Assembly (NCBI GenBank): GCA_964457065.1
Contig: CAYWDQ010000006.1
Location: forward strand, 1-57,593
Length of the DNA: 57,593 nucleotides
Origin: Bog-473 sp964457065
GTDB taxonomy: Bacteria > Actinomycetota > Acidimicrobiia > Acidimicrobiales > RAAP-2
Reading direction: 5' to 3'
A program made the translations under genes and the position numbers. Under the pieces are notes generated by a model, which had not been told where the DNA came from, did not search any database, and was given only the letters and a program-made list of their open reading frames with translations. Shown here piece by piece: positions 39,974 to 49,080 of this stretch (within the stretch, counting starts at the first letter, position 1; every line of letters begins with the position of its first letter).

Positions 39974-39981
39974 TGGCGTGC

Positions 39982-40008
39982 CTGGCACTCAAGTCTACCG
40001 AGTGCCAG
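39982..40008 (-). promoter_or_regulatory. CIRCE operator of hrcA-dnaJ
   Basis: CTGGCACTC, nine bases, GAGTGCCAG: a perfect inverted repeat with CIRCE spacing, differing from the consensus TTAGCACTC-N9-GAGTGCTAA only at the outer bases. Nine bases upstream of the hrcA ATG. Confidence 0.9.
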
Positions 40009-40094
40009 GGGTCCGGCCCCGGGCAGGCCGCAACGACCGGTGAGCGGCCAGGTCAGCCGCCCGCGCCCGACGCCAGGCGGCGGGTCCGTCCGGG

Positions 40095-41936
40095 TCAGTC
40101 GTCGCCCAGGCGGAGAGCCGAGATGAAGGCCTCCTGGGGCACCTCGACCCGGCCGATGTTCTTCATCCGCTTCTTGCCCTCCTTCTGCTTCTCCAGGAGC
40201 TTGCGCTTGCGGGTGATGTCACCGCCGTAGCACTTGGCCAGGACGTCCTTGCGCTTGGCCTTGACCGTCTCGCGGGCCACGATGCGCCCACCGATGGCGG
40301 CCTGGATGGGGACGTCGAAGAGCTGGCGCGGAATCAGCTCGCGCAGCTTCTCCGCCATCTTGCGGCCGTAGACGTCGGCCGAGCCCTTGTGGACGATGGT
40401 CGAGAAGGCGTCGCACGGCGCGTGGTTGATCAGGATGTCCACCCGCACGAGGTTGGCGGTGGCGTAGGCGGCCGGCTCGTAGTCGAGGCTGGCGTAGCCC
40501 TTGGTGCGGCTCTTCAGCTGGTCGAAGAAGTCGATCACCACCTCGGCCAGCGGTATGGAGTAGACGAGCTCGACGCGCTCGGGCGAGAGGTACTCCATCC
40601 GGGACATCTCGGCCCGGCGGTTCTGGCACAGTTCCATGACCGTGCCGGTGTACTCGCTCGGCGTGATGATGGTCGCGGTGAGGATCGGCTCGTCGATGTG
40701 GTCGATGCGGCTGGCGTCGGGCAGCTCGGTCGGGTTGTCGACGTCGAGCTCGCTGCCGTCGGTGAGGAAGGCCCGGTAGGCCACGCTCGGCGCCGTGGCG
40801 ATCAGCGAGAGGTCGAACTCGCGCTCCAGGCGCTCGCGCACGATCTCCATGTGGAGCAGGCCGAGGAAGCCGCAGCGGAAGCCGATGCCCAGGGCGTGCG
40901 AGGACTCCGGCTCGAAGGTGAAGCTGGCGTCGTTGAGCTTGAGCTTCTCGAGCGCGTCGCGCAGGTCGGGGAGCTCGTCCCCGTCCACCGGGTAGAGGCC
41001 GCAGAACACCATGGGCTTGGGGTCCCGGTACCCGGCCAGCGCGTCGGTGGCCCCGTGCTGGGCCGTCGTGACGGTCTCGCCGGATCGGGCCTCGCCGACG
41101 TCCTTGATCCCGGCGATGAGGTAGCCGACCTCGCCGGGGCCCAACTGCTGCACCGGGAGTGCCGTCGGCGTGCGCACACCGACCTCCTCGATGTCGTGCA
41201 CGGCGTTGGCCTGCATGAAGCGCAGGCGGGCACCCGAGTGCAGCGTCCCGTCGACGATCCGGAGGGAGCTCACGACGCCGCGGTACTGGTCGTAGGAGGA
41301 GTCGAAGATCAGGGCGCGCAGCGGCGCCTCGGGGTCGCCCTGGGGGGGCGGGATGCGGGCGATGATCGCGTCGAGCAGCTCGCGCACCCCCTCGCCCGTC
41401 TTGGCCGAGATGCGCAGGATGTCCTCGGCCGGCAGGCCGAGGACGTGCTCGATCTCGAGGGCGCAGCGCACCGGGTCCGCAGCCGGCAGGTCGATCTTGT
41501 TCAGCACCGGCACGATCTCGAGGTCGTTCTCGAGGGCCTGGTAGCAGTTGGCCAGCGTCTGGGCCTGGATCCCCTGCGAGGCGTCCACCAGGAGGACGGC
41601 ACCCTCACAGGCGGCCAGCGAGCGGGAGACCTCGTAGCCGAAGTCGACGTGGCCCGGGGTGTCGATCAGGTGGAGGATGTGGCCGTTGTAGTGGACCCGC
41701 ACGTTCTGGGCCTTGATGGTGATGCCGCGCTCCCGCTCGATGTCCATGGAGTCGAGGTACTGCTCCCGCATGAGCCGGGGGTCGACGGCTCCGGTGATCT
41801 CGAGGATGCGGTCCGACAGGGTCGACTTGCCGTGGTCGACGTGGCTGATGATGGAGAAGTTGCGGATGCGCTCGACCGCGACCGGTCCGGTGGAAGTTGC
41901 GGAGGGAGGCACAGTCAGTCGATCGTACCGGTCCAC
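40095..41936 (-). CDS. lepA: Elongation factor 4 (LepA)
   Basis: 613 residues from GTG 41936 (GTG 41912 also possible). G domain: ISHVDHGKSTLSDRILEITG, HLIDTPGHVDFGYEVSR and VLNKIDLPAADP. The LepA-specific C-terminal domain ends GGDITRKRKLLEKQKEGKKR. It acts on stalled or mistranslocated ribosomes. Divergent from rpsT, as in many bacteria. Confidence 0.95.
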   Translation of the reverse strand: MDRYDRLTVPPSATSTGPVAVERIRNFSIISHVDHGKSTLSDRILEITGAVDPRLMREQYLDSMDIERERGITIKAQNVRVHYNGHILHLIDTPGHVDFGYEVSRSLAACEGAVLLVDASQGIQAQTLANCYQALENDLEIVPVLNKIDLPAADPVRCALEIEHVLGLPAEDILRISAKTGEGVRELLDAIIARIPPPQGDPEAPLRALIFDSSYDQYRGVVSSLRIVDGTLHSGARLRFMQANAVHDIEEVGVRTPTALPVQQLGPGEVGYLIAGIKDVGEARSGETVTTAQHGATDALAGYRDPKPMVFCGLYPVDGDELPDLRDALEKLKLNDASFTFEPESSHALGIGFRCGFLGLLHMEIVRERLEREFDLSLIATAPSVAYRAFLTDGSELDVDNPTELPDASRIDHIDEPILTATIITPSEYTGTVMELCQNRRAEMSRMEYLSPERVELVYSIPLAEVVIDFFDQLKSRTKGYASLDYEPAAYATANLVRVDILINHAPCDAFSTIVHKGSADVYGRKMAEKLRELIPRQLFDVPIQAAIGGRIVARETVKAKRKDVLAKCYGGDITRKRKLLEKQKEGKKRMKNIGRVEVPQEAFISALRLGDD

Positions 41937-42090
41937 GTCGTCGCCCCTGGTCGCCTGGCCTGGGAACTTGGTGGTGGCCGCCGGAGGTGCCGGCTGCCGA
42001 AATGGGCCACCACCTGCTACAGTTGTCCTCCGCACCGGTGGACCACGCGCCCGCCGCCGCCCCCTTTCGAACGCAACCGAGGATCGACAC

Positions 42091-42363
42091 GTGGCCAACA
42101 TCCAGAGCCAGATAAAGCGGAACCGCCAGAACGAGAAGCGCCGGCTGCGCAACAAGTCGGTCCGCGCCGAGCTGCGCACACGCTCCAAGAACGCCGTGGC
42201 GGCTGCCGAGACCGGGTCCGAGGACAGCACCGAGGTCCTGCGCCTGGCGGTCAAGCGGATCGACAAGGCCGCGTCCAAGGGTGTCATCCACAAGAACACG
42301 GCGGCGAACCACAAGTCGCGCCTGGTGCGGCGGATCGCCGCCATCGAGGCGGCGGCCGAGTAG
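42091..42363 (+). CDS. rpsT: 30S ribosomal protein S20
   Basis: 90 residues, highly basic and helical: NIQSQIKRNRQNEKRRLRNK and KGVIHKNTAANHKSRLVRRI are characteristic. GTG 42091 is preceded by GAGGATC. Binds 16S rRNA in 30S assembly. The usual holA-rpsT-lepA neighbourhood is present but broken up by four inserted genes. Confidence 0.96.
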   Translation: MANIQSQIKRNRQNEKRRLRNKSVRAELRTRSKNAVAAAETGSEDSTEVLRLAVKRIDKAASKGVIHKNTAANHKSRLVRRIAAIEAAAE

Positions 42364-42490
42364 CCCTCCGGGTCACTCCGCTCGCCTCCGCTTCGCCTTC
42401 CGCTCCCTTTCCGCTCCCCTCCCCTTCCGTCGCCTCCGCGAACACCCTTCGACACGGCAGCGGAGTGCCACGGCCGCGGGCCGGCGTGCG

Positions 42491-43000
42491 CTACCCGGCC
42501 AGGTGGAAGGTGAAGATCTTCTCCGGCACGATCCGGGCCCCCACGGCGTCCGCGTCGTCGAGCCACGCCTCGAAGGACGGCCCCTGCTTCGGCAGGTACT
42601 CGTCGAGCATGGCCTGGCGCAGCTCGCCGAACCCCGGGTCGTCGAGGGCGAACAGCTCCGCCCTGCCGTGCACCGTCACGGCCAGCTCCTCCCCCGGCAG
42701 GTGGGTGGCGCTCACGGCGGGGCGGGCACGCAGGTGCCGCATGCGGACGGCGTCGCGGCCCGAGCTGAACCAGAAGCTGCCGTGGAGGAAGTAGCCGTCG
42801 ACCGGGCCGGCCAGCGGGCGCCCGTCGGCGGTGACGGTGGCCAGCACGAGGAGGCGCATCCCCCCGAGCCGGTCGACCAGCTCGCGCGCGGCGAGGCGAC
42901 GCTCGTCGCTGATGATGCCACGCAGGTGCGGCCCGGCGGTGCCCATGGAGGCGTCGAGCAGGGCCTGGAGGCGTTGGAGTTCTTCGGGCGTCTCGAGCAT
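42491..43000 (-). CDS. Pyridoxamine 5'-phosphate oxidase-like flavin-binding protein
   Basis: 169 residues with the split-barrel fold: MRLLVLATVTADGRPLAGPV, GSFWFSSGRDAVRMRHLRAR, ELAVTVHGRAELFALDD. Related proteins bind FMN or F420 and often reduce small molecules. FTFHLAG ends the protein. Substrate unknown. Divergent from an AraC-type regulator 59 bases away, which may control it. Confidence 0.85.
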   Translation of the reverse strand: MLETPEELQRLQALLDASMGTAGPHLRGIISDERRLAARELVDRLGGMRLLVLATVTADGRPLAGPVDGYFLHGSFWFSSGRDAVRMRHLRARPAVSATHLPGEELAVTVHGRAELFALDDPGFGELRQAMLDEYLPKQGPSFEAWLDDADAVGARIVPEKIFTFHLAG

Positions 43001-43059
43001 GTTCCCAGTCCAGCACCCGGCTGCTCGCCCGGCCCCGGTCGCGTGGGAAGCTGGGGACG

Positions 43060-43944
43060 ATGGCGGACGGACTCGTCCTCACCCGCCGGCTGTCCGAGCG
43101 CGGCGTCCACGAGACGGCACAGCGCGCCGGGCACGCGCCGGGCGCAGGGGTCGTTCGCCACTACGTCGGCTACGAGGAGTGGCCCCAGTCGGGCTTCCTC
43201 CGACGGGAGGTGGCCCGGCACGGTGTCGCCCTGATCCTGGGCTTCGGCGACACCATGGAGGTCTTCGATGGCGAGGTGGGCAGCCCCGTCCGCACCCTGG
43301 GCGCGTTCGTCGTGGGCAACCAGTCGCGCTCGAGCATGACCGGGGTGGGCGGCCACCAACTGGGCGTGCAGGTGGAACTGACCCCTGCCGGCGCGCTGGC
43401 GCTGCTCGGTGAGGTGGCCCCGTTCAACGACGCCGTGGTCCCGCTCGACGAGGCCCTGGGCGGGCGAGGGGCGCGCCTGGTCGAGCGGTTGGCCGAGACG
43501 CCGACGTGGGAGGGGCGGCTGGGACTCCTCGACCGCACCCTGGGCGCCCCCGACGCCGTCTCCGCGCTCACGCCGGAGGTGGCCTGGCTGCGGCGGCAGC
43601 TGGTTGCGTCCAACGGGCGGGCCCGCGTGGAGCCGCTCATGGACGCGACGGGACGGAGCCGGCGGCACGTCACGGAGGGCTTCCGGCGGCAGTTGGGCAT
43701 CGCCCCCAAGGCCTACGCGCGTCTGCTCCGCTTCGAGTACGCCGCCTCGCTGCTGTCCCGGCCCCTGCGGGACCGCACCCTGGCGGACGTCGCCATGGAG
43801 GCCGGCTACTACGACCAGTCCCACCTCACGCGCGACTTCGTCGCGCTGGCGGGGATGACCCCCGGTGCCCATGCCGCGGCGTCCGCTCTGGTCCACGAGG
43901 TCAGGTTTGTCCAAGACGCCGGGGCCCCGTGTCGCGCAGAGTGA
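43060..43944 (+). CDS. AraC-family transcriptional regulator
   Basis: 294 residues. The sensing domain is N-terminal (about 1-190). The C-terminal double helix-turn-helix has GRSRRHVTEGFRRQLGIAPK and LADVAMEAGYYDQSHLTRDF, followed by AGMTPGAH. It precedes the VOC gene by four bases on the same strand and is divergent from the flavin-binding protein; either could be its target. Confidence 0.9.
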   Translation: MADGLVLTRRLSERGVHETAQRAGHAPGAGVVRHYVGYEEWPQSGFLRREVARHGVALILGFGDTMEVFDGEVGSPVRTLGAFVVGNQSRSSMTGVGGHQLGVQVELTPAGALALLGEVAPFNDAVVPLDEALGGRGARLVERLAETPTWEGRLGLLDRTLGAPDAVSALTPEVAWLRRQLVASNGRARVEPLMDATGRSRRHVTEGFRRQLGIAPKAYARLLRFEYAASLLSRPLRDRTLADVAMEAGYYDQSHLTRDFVALAGMTPGAHAAASALVHEVRFVQDAGAPCRAE

Positions 43945-43948
43945 GGTC

Positions 43949-44359
43949 ATGACGACAACCAACTCCACCACCACCAGGGCCGCCGTCATCCCCGTGCTCG
44001 TCTACGAGGACATCGAGGCGGCCCACGATTACCTCGTCGCCACGTTCGGGTTCACGTCGGGGGGCCTCCACCGGCTCGACGACGGGACGGTCGTGCACGG
44101 CGAGGTACGCACCGGGGACGCCGCCATCTGGTTGCACCGGGTGACGGCCGAGCACGAGATGGCCTCGCCGCGCGGGGCAACGGCCTCCTACGGGGGCCTG
44201 TCCGTCCTGGTGCCCGACGTCGACGCGCACTACGCCCGCGCCAAGGCGGCCGGGGCCCGGATCGACAGCGAGCCGACGGACCAGGACTACGGGTTGCGCG
44301 AGTACGGCGCCCGGGATCCCGAGAACCACCGCTGGTGGTTCTCGTCCCCGCTGCCCTGA
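43949..44359 (+). CDS. VOC-superfamily (glyoxalase-like) protein
   Basis: 136 residues from ATG 43949. IPVLVYEDIEAAHDYLVATF begins the first beta-alpha-beta unit and LSVLVPDVDAHYARAKAAGA the second; YGARDPENHRWWFSSP closes the fold, as in the PhnB/glyoxalase-resistance group. The partial metal-ligand pattern leaves the function open. Cotranscribed with the AraC regulator. Confidence 0.87.
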   Translation: MTTTNSTTTRAAVIPVLVYEDIEAAHDYLVATFGFTSGGLHRLDDGTVVHGEVRTGDAAIWLHRVTAEHEMASPRGATASYGGLSVLVPDVDAHYARAKAAGARIDSEPTDQDYGLREYGARDPENHRWWFSSPLP

Positions 44360-44365
44360 CCCGAG

Positions 44366-45382
44366 CTAGCGGCGGGCGGCGGCCCGCGGGCGGGCTGGAC
44401 GGGCCGGACGCGTCTGGCGGGCGAGCCGGGCCACCAGGATCTCGATCACGACCTCGGCGTTGAGGCCGCTCGCCCCGCGCACGTCGAGGTCCGCCGCGGC
44501 GATGAGGTTGATCGCCTCGGCGATCCGGGCGCTCCCCAGCCGGCGCGACTGCTCGAGCGCCTTCTTGGCCACGAACGGGGCGGTGCCGAGCAGCGCCGCC
44601 GCATCGCGCTCGCCGCCGACGTCGTCCCCGTCGAGGGCCAGCATGTTGGCGAAGTGGCCGTGCAGGGTGGCGAGCACCTGCACGGGCACGAGGCCGCCGG
44701 CATCGAGGATGCGGTGGAGCACCAGCAGCGCCCGCCCCGGGTCGCCCTTGTCGATGGCGTCGGTGAGCTCGTAGCGCGGGACGTTGCCCGCCTCACCGAG
44801 ATACGGCGCCAGATCCTCGGCGGAGATGCGGGCGCCCTGGCCGTAGGCGGCGCTCAGCGCGCCGAGCAGGCCCTCGACGCGACCGAGGTCCTCGCCCACG
44901 TGGCCGGCCAGCAGGTCGGCCGCGGCCGGCTCGAGCTTCACCGGCGCCCCGCGCAGGTGCTCGTGGAGCCACGCCTTGCGGTCCCCCGCCTTGCTCGTGG
45001 TCACGTCGATGATGCGTCCGGCGGCGTTGACCGCCTTCACGAGCGGTGCCGGGACCGTCCCGCCCCCGCCCACGAGCACGAGCACCGTCGAGGGCAGCGG
45101 GTCCTTGACCACCTCGACCAGCCGCGGCACGTCGGCGGTCAGCAGCCGTCCCGCCTCGCGCACCACCACCACGCGCCGGTCCACCAGGAAGGGCGGCGTC
45201 AGGCAGGCGTCGACGACGGCACCGACGCTCAGCTCGTCGCCGGCGCCCCCGCCGATCTCCTCGACGACGAGCGCGTGGTCGAGGTCGCCCACCACCTCGG
45301 CCAACAGCGTGCGCACCTCCTGGGCCACCACCGAGGCGTCGTCACCCTTGACGAGATAGGCCGAGGCGACCGCCTTGGTCAC
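44366..45382 (-). CDS. holA: DNA polymerase III subunit delta
   Basis: 338 residues from GTG 45382. KAVASAYLVKGDDASVVAQE opens domain I, LPSTVLVLVGGGGTVPAPLV follows, then domain II/III with YELTDAIDKGDPGRALLVLH and LALDGDDV. It loads the sliding clamp as part of the clamp loader. It overlaps folP by four bases (GTGA). Confidence 0.92.
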   Translation of the reverse strand: MTKAVASAYLVKGDDASVVAQEVRTLLAEVVGDLDHALVVEEIGGGAGDELSVGAVVDACLTPPFLVDRRVVVVREAGRLLTADVPRLVEVVKDPLPSTVLVLVGGGGTVPAPLVKAVNAAGRIIDVTTSKAGDRKAWLHEHLRGAPVKLEPAAADLLAGHVGEDLGRVEGLLGALSAAYGQGARISAEDLAPYLGEAGNVPRYELTDAIDKGDPGRALLVLHRILDAGGLVPVQVLATLHGHFANMLALDGDDVGGERDAAALLGTAPFVAKKALEQSRRLGSARIAEAINLIAAADLDVRGASGLNAEVVIEILVARLARQTRPARPARPRAAARR

Positions 45383-46233
45383 CGGGCCTCGCTCACGGCG
45401 GCGAGCGCGTCGCGGGCCCGGCAGGTGCCCTTGACGTCGTGCACCCGCACAATGCGGCAGCCCCACGAGATGCCGAGGGCCGCCGCGCCGATGGAAGCCT
45501 CGCGCCGCTCGGTGAGCTCCAGATCGAGGACCTTGCCGAAGAAGGTCTTGTTGGACGCCGAGAGCAGCAGCGGGTACCCGAGCGCGGCGAGGGTCGACGA
45601 CGCGCGCAGGAGGGTCAGCGACTGCTCCGCCGTCTTGCCGAGGTCGAGACCGGCATCGAGCACGATGCGCTCGCCGGGGACACCGGCGGCGCGGGCACCG
45701 GCCGCCCGGGCGGAGAGGAAGTTCGCCACGTCGTCCACGAGGTCGTCGTAGTGCGGGTCGGGGTCGGCGACGCGGGGCGCGAGCCGGATGTGCGTGATCA
45801 CCACGGCAGCACCGTGCTCGGCCGCGGCCGGCGCGTAGTCGGGGTCGGCCAGGCCGCTGATGTCGTTGCCCATCACCGCGCCCTCGGCATAGGAGGCGCG
45901 GGCGACCGAGGCGCGCCACGTGTCGACGGATACCGGCGTCCCGAAGCGCGCGGTCAGGCCGGCGACGACGGGGACGACGCGGTCGAGCTCCTCGGCCTCG
46001 GTGACCTCGGGCCCGGGACCCGCCTTGACGCCGCCGATGTCGAGGATGTCGGCGCCGTCGGCCACCAGCTGCTCCGCCCGCGTGTACAGCTTGTCGAGCT
46101 CGAAGGTGGCTCCCTTGTCGTAGAAGGAGTCGGGCGTGCGGTTCAGGATCCCCATCACGAGCGCCCGGTGCGTGAGGTCGTAACGGCGGCCTCCGAGGTC
46201 GAGCGCCGTGGCGACGGCGACCGGGGCGGCCAT
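45379..46233 (-). CDS. folP: Dihydropteroate synthase family protein, FolP2-like
   Basis: 284 residues. MGILNRTPDSFYDKGATFEL is DHPS motif 1. The second loop reads ADILDIGGVKAGPGPEV instead of the usual DIGGESTRPG, so the conserved Ser-Thr-Arg-Pro of loop 2 is replaced. This is the pattern of actinobacterial FolP2 paralogues, which are reported not to work as normal dihydropteroate synthases. Sits between a thioredoxin gene and holA with ATGA-type overlaps on both sides. Confidence 0.88.
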   Translation of the reverse strand: MAAPVAVATALDLGGRRYDLTHRALVMGILNRTPDSFYDKGATFELDKLYTRAEQLVADGADILDIGGVKAGPGPEVTEAEELDRVVPVVAGLTARFGTPVSVDTWRASVARASYAEGAVMGNDISGLADPDYAPAAAEHGAAVVITHIRLAPRVADPDPHYDDLVDDVANFLSARAAGARAAGVPGERIVLDAGLDLGKTAEQSLTLLRASSTLAALGYPLLLSASNKTFFGKVLDLELTERREASIGAAALGISWGCRIVRVHDVKGTCRARDALAAVSEAR

Positions 46234-46946
46234 CAGAACAGTCGCGTCGCCAGTGCCCGCCGGTACTCGTTGGTGCGGGGGTCGTCGGCGCCCATCGCCT
46301 CGAGGAGATCAACGAACTCCTGCCGGGCGGCGTCGTCGTCGCGTACGCGACCGAGCAACTCGTCGAGCTTGGCCACGATCTCCTCCCGTCCCGAGCCCGC
46401 GAGGTCGACACCCGCCTCGAGCAGGCGGGCCTCGGCTGCGAGGACACGGCCGGACTCGGTCTCGGGCAGGCGGGCCAGCAACGCCAGCGCCTCGGCCGGC
46501 TCGCCCCGGTCGATCAGGATGCGGGCCAGCGCCTCGGTGCCCGCGGCGTGGTCAGGCTCGAGCTCGAGCGCCCGGCGCAGGGAGGCCTCGTCGCCCGCGG
46601 CAACGAGCGTGTCGGCCTCGCTGGGCGCCGGCGCGAGGCGCTGCACGAACTCCGTCACCTGCGCCTCGGGCAGCGCGCCGATGAACTGGTCCACCACCTG
46701 GCCGTCGCGCAGCGCGAAGACGGCGGGGATCGACTGCACCTGGAAGGCCTGGGCGATCCGCGGGTTCTCGTCCACGTTGACCTTGGCCAGCTCCACTGCG
46801 CCGTCGGTGGCGGCCACGGCCTTCTCGATCATGGGTCCCAGGGTCGTGCACGGCCCGCACCACGGGGCCCAGAGGTCCACGACCACGGGCACCGTCGCGC
46901 TGCGGGCCACGACATCGGACTGGAAGGTCTCGTCGGTGACGTCCAT
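46233..46946 (-). CDS. Thioredoxin with TPR-like C-terminal domain (CnoX/YbbN type)
   Basis: 237 residues. Thioredoxin domain (1-105) with APWCGPCTTLGPMIE, VNVDENPRIAQAFQVQSIPA and GALPEAQVTEF. The C-terminal part has TPR-type helices (ADTLVAAGDEASLRRALELE, RGEPAEALALLARLP). Related proteins hold oxidised or unfolded proteins during stress. First of the thioredoxin-folP-holA operon. Confidence 0.92.
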   Translation of the reverse strand: MDVTDETFQSDVVARSATVPVVVDLWAPWCGPCTTLGPMIEKAVAATDGAVELAKVNVDENPRIAQAFQVQSIPAVFALRDGQVVDQFIGALPEAQVTEFVQRLAPAPSEADTLVAAGDEASLRRALELEPDHAAGTEALARILIDRGEPAEALALLARLPETESGRVLAAEARLLEAGVDLAGSGREEIVAKLDELLGRVRDDDAARQEFVDLLEAMGADDPRTNEYRRALATRLF

Positions 46947-47094
46947 CGGCCCTGACGCTAATGGCTGCGCCCGTCCGGGACGGACGGGGTGGTCCCGCAC
47001 CAGGGACGATGACCGAGCGACGGGGCGGGACCTGGCCCTCGCCGTGGGCCCGGCGTCTGTATTGGCCGCGCGGCACCGATTAGCGTCGGTCTGC

Positions 47095-48138
47095 ATGTCG
47101 CAGGCGCCGGAGGGGATCCACGAGGCCGAGGTCACCAAGTGGATGACCGACCACATCGAGGAGATCTCGACGCCCCTCGCCTTCACCCTGATCGCGGGCG
47201 GACGGTCCAACCTGACCTTCCGGGTCGAGGATGCCGAGGGGCGGCAGTGGGCGCTGCGCCGCCCGCCCCTGCACCACGTGCTCCCGACCGCGCACGACAT
47301 GTCGCGCGAGTACCGGCTCATGCACTCTCTGTTCCCGGCCGGCATCCCCGTGCCGGCGACGGTCGGGCTGTGCACGGACGAGGCGGTCAACGAGCGCCCG
47401 TTCTACGTCATGGAGTTCGTGGAGGGCCACATCCTGCGCAACGCGACCGAGGCGGAGGCGGCCTTCGACGTGGCCACCCGTCGTGACGTCGGGGACTACA
47501 TGGCGGAGACGCTGGCCGCGCTGCACGACGTCGACCCCGACGCGGTCGGGCTCGGGGACCTCGGGCGCCACGACGGGTACATCGAGCGCCAGCTCAAGCG
47601 CTGGCGCGGGCAGTACGAGCAGATGCAGGTCGAGGGGGTGGACAACGGCGAGATCGTCGGGCGCGTGAGCGACGAGCTGGCCCGGCGCATCCCCGCCCAG
47701 CAGCGGACCTCGGTGGTCCACGGCGACTACCGGATGGACAACGTCGTGCTCGCCGGCAACGGGAGCGTGCGGGCGATCCTCGACTGGGAGATCTGCACGC
47801 TCGGCGACCCCCTCGCCGACGTGGGGATCCTGATGGTCTACTGGGCCGAGCCCACCGACGCGACGGCCGTGCTCGGGCTCTCGCCCACCACGGCGCCGGG
47901 GTTCTCGACCAGGGCCCAGGTGCTGGAGCGCTACGCCGAGGTCTCGGACCTCGACATCACCGGCGTCGGCTACTACATGGCATTCGGCTACTGGAAGCTG
48001 GGCTGCATCCTCCAGGGCGTGTACGCCCGCTACGCCGCCGGCGCCGGTGCGGGCGACCAGGGCAGCGTCGACGGCTACCCGGCCCAGGTGCGGCGTCTCT
48101 TCGAGATGGCCGACGAGGCCCTGGAGACGGCGCCGTGA
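47095..48138 (+). CDS. APH-fold phosphotransferase family protein
   Basis: 347 residues. IAGGRSNLTFRVEDAEG, SVVHGDYRMDNVVLAGNG (Brenner-like HGDxxxxN) and ILDWEICTLGDPLADVGI are the kinase motifs. This form is common in actinomycetes beside acyl-CoA dehydrogenases (ACAD10-like) and probably phosphorylates a small hydroxylated metabolite, not an antibiotic. ATG 47095 is inside a longer fake frame. Overlaps the PAC2 gene by four bases. Confidence 0.9.
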   Translation: MSQAPEGIHEAEVTKWMTDHIEEISTPLAFTLIAGGRSNLTFRVEDAEGRQWALRRPPLHHVLPTAHDMSREYRLMHSLFPAGIPVPATVGLCTDEAVNERPFYVMEFVEGHILRNATEAEAAFDVATRRDVGDYMAETLAALHDVDPDAVGLGDLGRHDGYIERQLKRWRGQYEQMQVEGVDNGEIVGRVSDELARRIPAQQRTSVVHGDYRMDNVVLAGNGSVRAILDWEICTLGDPLADVGILMVYWAEPTDATAVLGLSPTTAPGFSTRAQVLERYAEVSDLDITGVGYYMAFGYWKLGCILQGVYARYAAGAGAGDQGSVDGYPAQVRRLFEMADEALETAP

Positions 48139-49028
48139 GCCCCGAGGGACGCGGGATGACCGAGCTCTTCGAGGTGCACCAAGAGCCCGTCCTCAACGAA
48201 CCCGTGCTCGTGGTGTCGCTCGAGGGGTGGGTCGACGCCGGCCTCGGGGCGACGACGGCGGTGGCCTCGCTGCTGGGCCAGGCGCACACGGAGCAGCTCG
48301 TCACCTTCAACGGCGAGCACTTCCTCGACCAGCGGGCGCGGCGGCCGGTGGCCCGCATCGTGAACGGCGTCACCACCGACCTCACGTGGCCGCGCACCGT
48401 GGTGCGCCAGGGTGAGGACGAGTCGGGGCGCGACATGCTCTACCTCGTGGGCCCCGAGCCCGACTTCCACTGGCGCGCCTTCACCGACGCCGTCGTCGGT
48501 CTGGCCCGCTCCTGGCGGGTGCGCCTGGTGGTCGGCCTGGGTGCCTTCCCGGCGCCGGCGCCGCACACGCGCCCCGTGAAGCTCGCCGCCACCGCCCCCG
48601 CCGCCTCGTCCGACCTCATTGAGCGGGTGGGCATCGTGCAGGGCGAGCTCGAGGTGCCGGCCGGCGTGCAGTCCGCGCTCGAGCTGGCCTTCGGCGAGAT
48701 CGGCACGCCCGTGGTCAGCCTGTGGGCGCGGGTCCCGCACTACGTGGCCGGCATGCCCTTCCCCGAGGCCAGCGCAGCCCTGATCGAGGGACTGGCCAGC
48801 GTGGGCGGGCTGTCGCTGGACTCCTCGGCGTTGCGGCGGGCCGCCGACAGCTCCCGGCGCCAGGTAGACCAGCTGATCTCGGACAACTCCGAGCACCAGG
48901 CCATGGTGCGCAAGCTCGAGGAGAGCATCGACGCCTCGGAGGGCAACGCGATGGGCGTGGACGCCGTGCCCTCGGGTGACGAGATCGCGGCCGAGCTCGA
49001 ACGCTTCCTGCGGGGTGAGGAGCAGTGA
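48135..49028 (+). CDS. PAC2-family protein
   Basis: 297 residues from GTG 48135; ATG at about 48156 (MTELFEVHQ) is an alternative. VLVVSLEGWVDAGLGATTAV, MLYLVGPEPDFHWRAFTDAV and LVVGLGAFPAPAPHTRPVKL are typical of actinobacterial PAC2 (proteasome assembly chaperone-like) proteins. The exact role in bacteria is unknown. The C-terminus is a helix with many charges. Confidence 0.88.
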   Translation: MSPEGRGMTELFEVHQEPVLNEPVLVVSLEGWVDAGLGATTAVASLLGQAHTEQLVTFNGEHFLDQRARRPVARIVNGVTTDLTWPRTVVRQGEDESGRDMLYLVGPEPDFHWRAFTDAVVGLARSWRVRLVVGLGAFPAPAPHTRPVKLAATAPAASSDLIERVGIVQGELEVPAGVQSALELAFGEIGTPVVSLWARVPHYVAGMPFPEASAALIEGLASVGGLSLDSSALRRAADSSRRQVDQLISDNSEHQAMVRKLEESIDASEGNAMGVDAVPSGDEIAAELERFLRGEEQ

Positions 49029-49080
49029 GGGCGGCGCAACCGGACAGGGCGCAACCGAACAGACAGAAGGGACGAGGCAG

